A stretch of DNA of 7,667 nucleotides. It comes from Actinomycetales bacterium. Its GTDB lineage: Bacteria; Actinomycetota; Actinomycetes; Actinomycetales; Microbacteriaceae. A program made the translations under genes and the position numbers. Of this stretch, positions 1 through 5,840 are shown piece after piece; position 1 is the stretch's first letter, and the number at the start of each line of letters is the position of its first letter. The stretch lies in the NCBI GenBank assembly GCA_015655255.1, contig JAATFJ010000205.1, positions 1 through 7,667 of the forward strand, given 5' to 3'. The notes beneath the pieces are model-generated. The model saw only the letters and a list, made by a program, of their open reading frames with translations, searched no databases and was not told the DNA's origin.

Positions 1-1382
1 GCTCCGTGGAGAACGACGTCGCCGATTCCATCACGGTCGACTCTCCCACGCAGCTCACCGTCAAGCTCCGCGAGGGCCTTACCTTCACCAACGGCGATGA
101 AGTGACGGCCGACAACTTCATCAACGCGTGGAACTACGGTGCGGCCCTCGACAACGCGCAGGGTTCCGCTTACTTCTTCGAGGACATCGAGGGCTACAGC
201 GCCGACACGAACGTCGACGAGATGAGCGGTCTGAAGCAGGTCGATGACTACACGTTCACGATCACGCTCAGCACGCCGGCGTCCGACTTCGCGCAGCGCC
301 TCGGCTACTCCGCCTTCTACCCGCTTCCCGACGTCGCCTTCGATGACATCGAGGCCTTCGGTGAGAACCCCATCGGAAACGGCCCGTATAAGCTCGACGG
401 TGACAGCGCCTGGGCGCACGATGAGGGCATTGACCTCGTCACCAACGAGGACTACGACGGTCCCCGCAAGCCCGTCAACGGTGGTCTGCACATCACCTTC
501 TACGCCTCGCAGGATTCCGCCTATGCGGACCTGCAGACGGGAAGCCTCGACGTGCTTGACGCGATCCCGGACACGGCTTTCAGCACCTACGAGGATGACC
601 TCGAGGGTCGCGCGGTGAACCAGCCGGCCGCGATCTTCCAGTCGATCACGATCCCGCAGTACCTTGAGCACTTCCAGGGCGAAGAGGGCCAGCTGCGTCG
701 TCAGGCGCTGTCGCTCTCCATCAACCGCGAGGAGATCACCGACGTGATCTTCCAGGGCACCCGCACTCCCGCGAGCGACTTCACCTCTCCCGTCATCGAC
801 GGATGGAGCGATTCGCTCGAAGGTGCCGACGTGCTCTCCTTCGACGCGGACAAGGCGAAGGACCTCTGGGCCCAGGCCGACGCGATCAGTCCTTGGACGG
901 GCACCTTCACCATCTCCTACAACGCCGACGGCGGTCACCAGACCTGGGTCGACGCGGTGGCGAACTCGATCAAGAACACGCTCGGCATCGACGCGGAGGG
1001 CAAGGCGTACCCCGACTTCGCCGGTCTGCTGGAGGATGAAGAGGCTCGTACGATGGACGGTGCCTTCCGCAGCGGCTGGCAGGCCGACTACCCGGGTCTG
1101 TACAACTTCCTCGCTCCGCTCTACGCGACCGGTGCCGGCTCCAACTACGGTGACTACTCCAGCGAGGAGTTCGACTCGCTGATCCGCGAGGGCATCGCCG
1201 AGACGGATACCGAAACGGCCAACGCGGACTTCCAGAAGGCGCAGGAAGTGCTCCTCACGGACCTTCCCGTCCTCCCGCTGTGGTACTCCAACGTCGTGGG
1301 TGGCTACTCCGCCTCCGTCGACAACGTGGAGTTCGGTTGGGACTCTGTTCCGCTCTACTACGCGATCACCAAGGCCGAGTAA
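1..1382 (+). CDS. Peptide ABC transporter substrate-binding protein (family 5), 5' partial
   Basis: Extracytoplasmic binding protein that would capture oligopeptides or dipeptides and deliver them to the permeases encoded downstream. The reading frame is open from base 3 and ends at TAA 1380-1382, giving about 459 visible residues. Family 5 (SBP_bac_5) proteins usually have about 530-560, so the signal peptide or lipobox and the first part of lobe I are missing. The GTG at 6 is internal, not a start. Family hallmarks include the stretch ENPIGNGPYKL (about 364-396), SINREEITDVIF (about 718-753) and WQADYPGLYNFLAPLY (about 1078-1125) followed by SNYGDYSSEEFDSL. The protein is rich in Asp and Glu. 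Gene order with two permeases and a fused ATPase supports peptide import. The exact ligand cannot be read from the sequence; related proteins also bind nickel, haem or sugars. Confidence 0.93.
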   Translation, partial: SVENDVADSITVDSPTQLTVKLREGLTFTNGDEVTADNFINAWNYGAALDNAQGSAYFFEDIEGYSADTNVDEMSGLKQVDDYTFTITLSTPASDFAQRLGYSAFYPLPDVAFDDIEAFGENPIGNGPYKLDGDSAWAHDEGIDLVTNEDYDGPRKPVNGGLHITFYASQDSAYADLQTGSLDVLDAIPDTAFSTYEDDLEGRAVNQPAAIFQSITIPQYLEHFQGEEGQLRRQALSLSINREEITDVIFQGTRTPASDFTSPVIDGWSDSLEGADVLSFDADKAKDLWAQADAISPWTGTFTISYNADGGHQTWVDAVANSIKNTLGIDAEGKAYPDFAGLLEDEEARTMDGAFRSGWQADYPGLYNFLAPLYATGAGSNYGDYSSEEFDSLIREGIAETDTETANADFQKAQEVLLTDLPVLPLWYSNVVGGYSASVDNVEFGWDSVPLYYAITKAE

Positions 1383-1404
1383 CTCCATAACTCGGTTCAT
1401 CCGC

Positions 1405-1444
1405 CAGTGTGAGGCGGTGGCGGTTCTGCCACCGCCTCACACTG
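1405..1444 (+). terminator. Perfect 17-bp hairpin after the binding-protein gene
   Basis: The left arm 1405-1421 (CAGTGTGAGGCGGTGGC) and right arm 1428-1444 are exact reverse complements around a 6-base loop (GGTTCT, 1422-1427). It begins 22 bases after the binding-protein stop and 102 bases before the permease start. No T-run follows on either strand, so it is not a classical intrinsic terminator. The likely roles are partial termination or protection of the upstream mRNA 3' end, which would give more binding protein than permease. Such an arrangement is common in ABC import operons. The fold is certain; the role is inferred. Confidence 0.75.
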
Positions 1445-1483
1445 TGCTCGTATGCTGGTGAACGATCTCGCGCATTCCCGCCG

Positions 1484-1503
1484 CGACGGAACAGACTCCG
1501 TCG
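1484..1503 (+). repeat. Small inverted repeat in the permease leader
   Basis: CGACGGA (1484-1490) and TCCGTCG (1497-1503) pair perfectly around a 6-base loop, 43 bases before the permease ATG. It is short and could be chance in GC-rich DNA. Upstream, TATGCT at 1451-1456 loosely resembles a -10 hexamer, but I see no matching -35, so I do not call a promoter. Nothing else is recognisable in the gap 1445-1530. Confidence 0.3.
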
Positions 1504-1546
1504 TCGGGGCAGGAGATGCCGCGATTTCCTCGGAAGGAGGAAGAGG

Positions 1547-2476
1547 ATGACGAGCTACATCCTCAAGCGAATCCTGCAGGTCATCCCCGTGTTCTTCGGG
1601 GCGACCCTGCTCATCTACTTCATGGTCTTCGCCATGCCCGGCGATCCCGTCAAGGCGCTCTTCGGCGATCAGCAGCCGAGTGAGGCTGTCATCGAGCAGC
1701 TGCGCGCCCGGTACCACCTGGACCAGCCGTTCATCGTCCAGTACTTCTACTACATCAGCGGAATCTTCCGACTCGACTTCGGAACGAGCTACACGGGTCA
1801 GTCCGTGAGCGCTGTCCTCGCGCGCACCTTCCCCGTGACACTGAGGCTCGCGGCTTACGCGATCATCCTCTCCTTCCTGCTCGCGGTCGTCGTCGGCCTG
1901 TTCTCCGCGCTGCGCAAGGGCAAGCTCTTCGACAACGCGTCGCTCATCGTCTCGCTCGTCTTCGTCTCAGTGCCGTCCTTCGTGCTCTGTTTCGTCGCCC
2001 AGTACGTTTTCGGCGTCCAGCTCGGCTGGTTCAGCCCCACGGTCGGCTCGAACAACGGCTGGTGGGGGCTCACCCTGCCGGCGATCACTCTTGCGCTCGG
2101 CATCTATGCGACGAGTATGCGGCTCACGCGCGCCTCGACCATCGAGACGCTCGGTCAGGACTGGGTGCGCACGGCCTATGGCAAGGGGCTCTCGCGTCGC
2201 CGGGTTATCCCCGTGCATGTGCTGCGCAACTCGCTCATCCCCATGGTCACGGACTCCGCGACGAACTTCGGCGTCCTCATGGTCGGCGCCACCGTCACGG
2301 AGGGGATTTTCAACATCCCCGGTGTCGGCAACACCCTGTACCAGGCGATCATCCGTCACGAGGCGCCCACGGTCGTCTCCTTCGTCACCGTTTTCGTCAT
2401 CGTCTACGTCTTCGTGAACCTGTTCATCGACCTGCTCTACGGTCTGCTCGACCCGAGGATCCGCTATGTCCAGTAA
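1547..2476 (+). CDS. Peptide ABC transporter permease, DppB/OppB type
   Basis: Inner (cytoplasmic) membrane permease, one half of the translocation channel of a dipeptide/oligopeptide importer; 309 residues, the usual family length. The start ATG 1547 is chosen because GGAGG (1536-1540) sits 6 bases upstream and the protein begins with the typical short positively charged end (MTSYILKRIL) before the first membrane helix. The frame is open further upstream to about 1409, but that part runs through the intergenic hairpin and looks non-coding. Visible features are helix 1 (about 9-29), the AMPGDP motif (29-34), the family-typical LDFGTSY stretch (76-82), helices near 98-122, 130-157 and 175-195, and the cytoplasmic EAA loop (about 205-233, with G214) that docks on the ATPase. 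The C-terminus DPRIRY is characteristic of this family. It overlaps the next gene by 11 bases. Confidence 0.95.
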   Translation: MTSYILKRILQVIPVFFGATLLIYFMVFAMPGDPVKALFGDQQPSEAVIEQLRARYHLDQPFIVQYFYYISGIFRLDFGTSYTGQSVSAVLARTFPVTLRLAAYAIILSFLLAVVVGLFSALRKGKLFDNASLIVSLVFVSVPSFVLCFVAQYVFGVQLGWFSPTVGSNNGWWGLTLPAITLALGIYATSMRLTRASTIETLGQDWVRTAYGKGLSRRRVIPVHVLRNSLIPMVTDSATNFGVLMVGATVTEGIFNIPGVGNTLYQAIIRHEAPTVVSFVTVFVIVYVFVNLFIDLLYGLLDPRIRYVQ

Positions 2477-3407
2477 CTCATCCACGCATTTCGTCGCTCC
2501 CGTCGACGGCGCGGAGATCGCCGTCGATGCCGTCCGCATCTCGGAGAAGAAGAGCAACCTCTGGCTCGACGCGTGGCGGGATCTGCGCTCGCGTCCCATG
2601 TTCTGGATCTCCATCGCCTTCGCCGCGCTCGTCGTGCTCGTCGCCGTCTGGCCGACCCTGTTCACGCAGACGCCGCCCAATAACGACTGCCTGCTGACCA
2701 ACAGCAACGCCGGTCCCTCGGACGGCCATCCGCTCGGGTTCACTTTCCAGGGCTGCGACATCTACGCGCGCACCATCTGGGGCACGCGCACCTCGATGGT
2801 CGTCGGTCTGCTCGCAACCCTCATCGGCACGATCATTGGTGTGATCATGGGCGCGATCGCCGCCTTCTACGGTGGCTGGGTCGACTCTCTGCTCTCCCGC
2901 ATCGGTGACATCTTCTTCACGATCCCGTACATCATCGCGGCGATTGTCGTCATGACAGTGCTCTCCGATTTCCGCAACGAGTTCACGCTCGCCTTCGCGA
3001 TCGGTGGATTCTCGTGGGCATCCACGGCGCGCATCGTGCGTGCGGAAGTGCTGCGCGTGAAACAGGCCGACTATGTGATGGCATCGACGGCGCTCGGCCT
3101 CTCGCGGCTGCGCACGCTCTTCGTGCACATCCTGCCGAACTCCATGGCCCCCGTCATCGTCGTCACGACGCTGAGCCTGGGTGCCGCGATCGTCGCGGAA
3201 TCCGTGCTGTCCTTCCTCGGTGTCGGTCTCGGCACGAGCACGATGTCCTGGGGCAATGACATCAGCCAGGCGCAGTCGAATCTGCGTACGGCACCTATGG
3301 CCCTCATTTGGCCCTCCATCGCGCTGACCCTTACGGTCCTCGCCTTCATCACCCTGGGCGAGTTGCTGCGCGACGCCCTCGACCCGAAAGCGAGGGCACT
3401 CCGGTGA
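2466..3407 (+). CDS. Peptide ABC transporter permease, DppC/OppC type
   Basis: Second channel subunit, pairing with the DppB-type protein; 313 residues. ATG 2466 lies inside the end of the previous gene (stop 2474-2476), with GAGGA (2455-2459) 6 bases upstream, so translation is probably coupled. A cytoplasmic N-terminal arm of about 43 residues leads to helix 1 (about 44-65). An extracytoplasmic segment follows with the family element HPLGFTFQGCD (about 88-98), where the usual form is closer to G-T-D-x-x-G-R-D. Later helices include about 108-135 (ending in GGWVDSLLSRIGD) and about 144-165. The EAA loop (about 202-231) reads DYVMASTALGLSRLRTLFVH and contacts the ATPase. The ending LLRDALDPKAR is typical of DppC. 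Two cysteines, C75 and C97, lie in the external segment between helices 1 and 2. Function is confident at family level; substrate is not known. Confidence 0.95.
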   Translation: MSSNSSTHFVAPVDGAEIAVDAVRISEKKSNLWLDAWRDLRSRPMFWISIAFAALVVLVAVWPTLFTQTPPNNDCLLTNSNAGPSDGHPLGFTFQGCDIYARTIWGTRTSMVVGLLATLIGTIIGVIMGAIAAFYGGWVDSLLSRIGDIFFTIPYIIAAIVVMTVLSDFRNEFTLAFAIGGFSWASTARIVRAEVLRVKQADYVMASTALGLSRLRTLFVHILPNSMAPVIVVTTLSLGAAIVAESVLSFLGVGLGTSTMSWGNDISQAQSNLRTAPMALIWPSIALTLTVLAFITLGELLRDALDPKARALR

Positions 3408-5092
3408 GCGATGCATCTGTGAGCGCGGACACCACCACGGCGCCGCTGCTGAGTGTTCGTGGACTGACGATCTCCTTCGGCACCGGAAAGAACCAGCGCG
3501 AGGTCGTCCACGGCGTCGACTTCGACATCTTCCCCGGCGAGACCATCGCCATCGTGGGGGAGTCGGGATCCGGAAAGTCGACGACGGCCACGGCCCTCAT
3601 CGATCTCCTCCCCGGGACAGGCAAGGTCACCGGAGGATCGGTCCGGCTCGGCGACACAGAGCTGACGACGGTCTCCCGCACGGGCATGGAGGCCATCCGC
3701 GGCCGCCGTATCGGCTATGTGCCGCAGGACCCTATGTCGAACCTCAACCCCGTGTGGTCCATCGGTTTCCAGGTCAAGGAAGCCGTCCGAGCCAATGGGC
3801 TCGCGACGGGGCGTCGTGACGTCGAGCATCGTGCTATCGAGGTCCTGGAGCAGGCAGGGCTGGCAGATGCGGCGAAGCGTCTGCACCAGTTCCCGCACCA
3901 GTTCTCCGGCGGCATGCGTCAGCGCGCGCTCATCGGCATCGGCCTCGCGGCCGATCCGGAACTGCTCATCGCCGATGAGCCGACGAGCGCCCTCGATGTG
4001 ACCGTGCAGCGGACGATCCTCGACCACCTGGACTCCTTGACGCGGGAGAAGGGCACCTCCGTCCTCCTCATCACCCACGACCTCGGCCTCGCCGCGGACC
4101 GCGCCCAGAAGATCATCGTCATGAGTCAGGGACACATTGTGGAATCCGGGCCGAGCCGAGAGATCCTCGAGAACCCGCAGCATCCCTACACGCAGCGTCT
4201 CGTCGCCGCCGCGCCCAGCCTCGCTTCGCAGCGCATCCAGGCGCGTGCCGAGGTCGTTGGCATCGAGACCACGACGGAGGTCCTTAGCGCCGCCGCGCCC
4301 GTGGTGGAGGTGCGTAATCTCGTCAAGGACTACCGCATCCGCGGGGGCGGGTTCCGCAGCGAGCCCTTCCGCGCCGTGGACGACGTCTCGTTCCAGATCC
4401 CCAAGGGCAAGACGCTCGCCCTCGTCGGTGAATCGGGTTCCGGCAAGTCGACCGTGGCGAAGATGGTGCTCCAGCTCGAGCAGCCCACGAGCGGTGAGAT
4501 CCTTATCGACGGGGTGGATGTGACAACCCTCTCGCACCGTGAGACCTTCGCGTTGCGGCGGCGTATGCAGCCCGTGTTCCAGGACCCCTACGGTTCCCTG
4601 GATCCGCTGCGCTCGATCTCGACCCTCATCTCCGAGCCGCTCGCCGTGCATCGTGTAGGGGATGCGAAGTCTCGGGAGAACCGGGTCTTCGAGCTCCTCG
4701 AACAGGTCGCACTCCCGCGCGAGCTGGCCTGGCGTTACCCGAACGAGCTTTCCGGTGGTCAGCGGCAGCGTGTCGCGATCGCACGGGCGCTCGCGCTCAA
4801 GCCCGACATCGTCGTGCTTGACGAGGCGGTGTCGGCGCTCGACGTGCTCGTTCAGGACCAGATCCTTACCCTCCTCACCGAACTGCAGTCGGAGCTGGGG
4901 CTGACATACCTGTTCATCACCCATGACCTCGCTGTCGTCCGCGTCGCGGCCGACCTCGTCTCGGTTATGGATCATGGGCGGATCGTCGAGCAGGGATCGG
5001 TGGACCAGATCTTCGCCTCCCCGCAACAGGAGTACACGCAGCGTCTGCTCGAGGCGATCCCCGGGCAGACGGTGGCGCTCGGAGGGCGATGA
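3404..5092 (+). CDS. Fused double ATP-binding subunit of the peptide ABC importer (DppD-DppF type)
   Basis: Cytoplasmic ATPase that powers the importer; 562 residues with two complete nucleotide-binding domains in one chain, instead of separate DppD and DppF. The GTG start at 3404 overlaps the previous stop as GTGA, with GAGGG (3392-3396) 7 bases upstream; the frame is open earlier but lies inside dppC. Half 1 has Walker A GESGSGKST (52-60), signature SGGMRQ (168-173), Walker B LLIADE (187-192, catalytic E192) and switch H225. The linker carries the peptide/nickel-type C-terminal element with HPYTQRL (about 260-266). Half 2 has Walker A 342-350, signature LSGGQRQ (449-455), Walker B ending D473-E474 and switch H507. 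A475 replaces the usual proline of the DEP motif, while the D-loop SALD is kept. Both sites look catalytically intact. The second half ends with a shorter copy of the tail (EYTQRLLEAIPG). Confidence 0.95.
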   Translation: MSDASVSADTTTAPLLSVRGLTISFGTGKNQREVVHGVDFDIFPGETIAIVGESGSGKSTTATALIDLLPGTGKVTGGSVRLGDTELTTVSRTGMEAIRGRRIGYVPQDPMSNLNPVWSIGFQVKEAVRANGLATGRRDVEHRAIEVLEQAGLADAAKRLHQFPHQFSGGMRQRALIGIGLAADPELLIADEPTSALDVTVQRTILDHLDSLTREKGTSVLLITHDLGLAADRAQKIIVMSQGHIVESGPSREILENPQHPYTQRLVAAAPSLASQRIQARAEVVGIETTTEVLSAAAPVVEVRNLVKDYRIRGGGFRSEPFRAVDDVSFQIPKGKTLALVGESGSGKSTVAKMVLQLEQPTSGEILIDGVDVTTLSHRETFALRRRMQPVFQDPYGSLDPLRSISTLISEPLAVHRVGDAKSRENRVFELLEQVALPRELAWRYPNELSGGQRQRVAIARALALKPDIVVLDEAVSALDVLVQDQILTLLTELQSELGLTYLFITHDLAVVRVAADLVSVMDHGRIVEQGSVDQIFASPQQEYTQRLLEAIPGQTVALGGR

Positions 5093-5667
5093 GAGCGGGC
5101 CGTCGGGACTCCGCGGGCCGTCGGGACTCCGCGGAGCAGCGCGATCTTGCGGGGCGCACCGCACAGGCGAGGTCGGGAACGGTATGGTTCGCGATCCTCG
5201 CGGTGGCGGTTCTCGTGCTCTTCGTGGACACGCTAGTCCGGGGCGGATGGCTGTCGCTCCTTCTCATCGCACCGTGGCCCCTTCTCGTTCTCTGGGTGGT
5301 GTGGACGTACTTCACCACGCCGCACGTGTGGACGGATGCGAGGGTTCTGCGCATCCGCAACCCTCTGCGCAGGTGGGACATCCCCTGGCGCGCAGTCGCG
5401 GAGCTCCGCTTGCGCTGGCAGGTGGAAGCGGTCCTTTCCGACGGACGCATCGTCGAAGCGTGGGCGCTCACCGCCCGGCGTCGTCGGCGCGGGTCGGACC
5501 CTGTCGTCCGCGAGCTGGAGATCATGAACGCCGCCCGCGAGCGGGCGACGGCGGAGCAGAGTGCGGACGGAGACACGACCGTTCGGCGGACCGCGAACCT
5601 GGCGGAGATCATGGTGCTCGGCCTTCTCGTCGTCTGGGCCGTGTGCGCGGTTCTTGTCGTCCGGTGA
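5089..5667 (+). CDS. Membrane protein with bacterial PH-like domain (bPH_6-like), function unknown
   Basis: A 192-residue membrane protein of unknown role. ATG 5089 overlaps the ATPase stop as ATGA. GGAGGG (5081-5086) is only 2 bases away, tighter than normal, so re-initiation by terminating ribosomes is likely. The next in-frame ATG/GTG/TTG lies inside the first helix, so this start is favoured. Order of parts: an Arg-rich N-terminus with a repeated RRDSA unit (5-21), a hairpin of two membrane helices (about 31-50 and 54-75), a PH-like segment (about 78-130) with VWTDARVLRIRNPLRRWDIPW and DGRIVEAWAL, a basic run of five arginines (130-134), a hydrophilic stretch, and a third helix at the extreme C-terminus (about 171-191). 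The pattern 'two helices then RNPLR...IPW...DGR...WAL' resembles actinobacterial PH-domain membrane proteins (PF10756-like), recalled rather than searched. A link to peptide transport is suggested only by gene coupling. Confidence 0.85.
   Translation: MRAGRRDSAGRRDSAEQRDLAGRTAQARSGTVWFAILAVAVLVLFVDTLVRGGWLSLLLIAPWPLLVLWVVWTYFTTPHVWTDARVLRIRNPLRRWDIPWRAVAELRLRWQVEAVLSDGRIVEAWALTARRRRRGSDPVVRELEIMNAARERATAEQSADGDTTVRRTANLAEIMVLGLLVVWAVCAVLVVR
5095..5130 (+). repeat. Perfect tandem duplication of an 18-bp unit
   Basis: GCGGGCCGTCGGGACTCC occurs twice head-to-tail (5095-5112 and 5113-5130). A third, diverged unit follows (5131-5148). It encodes the hexapeptide repeat GRRDSA, GRRDSA, EQRDLA at the start of the PH-domain protein. 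Because 18 is a multiple of 3, copy-number change keeps the frame. Confidence 0.9.
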
Positions 5668-5734
5668 GCGGATCGTCCACGCTCGACGGGGCGGTGTATG
5701 TGCCGGGCGATGAGCCATGAGCGCCCCGTGGAGG

Positions 5735-5749
5735 GCGTGCGATGCACGC
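5735..5749 (+). repeat. Short hairpin downstream of the operon
   Basis: GCGTGC (5735-5740) and GCACGC (5744-5749) pair perfectly around a 3-base loop (GAT), 67 bases after the PH-domain gene stop. No T-run follows. It could be a weak transcript end for the transporter operon or simply chance. Confidence 0.3.
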
Positions 5750-5772
5750 GCTGTGGGGATGCCCGGTAGGCC

Positions 5773-5812
5773 GACTTCCCCGTTCGCCGCCACCGGGGGA
5801 TGAGGGGAAGTC
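5773..5812 (+). promoter_or_regulatory. 9-bp inverted repeat upstream of lepA, possible operator or terminator
   Basis: GACTTCCCC (5773-5781) and GGGGAAGTC (5804-5812) are exact reverse complements separated by 22 bases. Arm centres are 31 bp apart, close to three helical turns. The right arm covers the position where a -35 element would lie for the TAGAAT hexamer at 5826. It may therefore be a protein-binding site controlling lepA, or a long-loop hairpin ending upstream transcripts. No T-run follows, so neither reading is proved. A protein ligand is not identifiable from the sequence. Confidence 0.4.
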
Positions 5813-5825
5813 CGCCCCGGCCCAG

Positions 5826-5831
5826 TAGAAT
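5826..5831 (+). promoter_or_regulatory. Probable -10 hexamer (TAGAAT) of the lepA promoter
   Basis: TAGAAT matches the actinobacterial TANNNT pattern of housekeeping sigma factor promoters and stands out in GC-rich surroundings. Transcription would start about 7-9 bases later, at about 5838-5841, on or just before the lepA ATG. No clear -35 (TTGACA-like) is visible 16-19 bases upstream, which is common for such promoters. It is inferred from sequence only. Confidence 0.55.
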
Positions 5832-5840
5832 CGAGCGGAT

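Noticed and set aside
6..8. GTG at position 6 as the start of the binding protein
   Set aside because: It would lack any signal peptide and the N-terminal lobe. The frame is open to the window edge, so the gene is truncated, not short.
1409..1546. Upstream extension of the DppB-type permease to a start near 1409
   Set aside because: It would translate through the hairpin and add a 46-residue Arg-rich tail not typical of the family. ATG 1547 has an ideal ribosome binding site.
2478..3416. Open frame on the - strand opposite the DppC-type permease
   Set aside because: The product is low-complexity and rich in Arg, Asp and Glu, with no helices or motifs, while the + strand encodes a clear permease.
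3071..5164. Long open frame on the - strand (about 697 codons) opposite the ATPase gene
   Set aside because: It is a mirror of the GC-rich codon pattern of the real + strand gene, which has every ABC ATPase motif. The - strand product has no recognisable domain.
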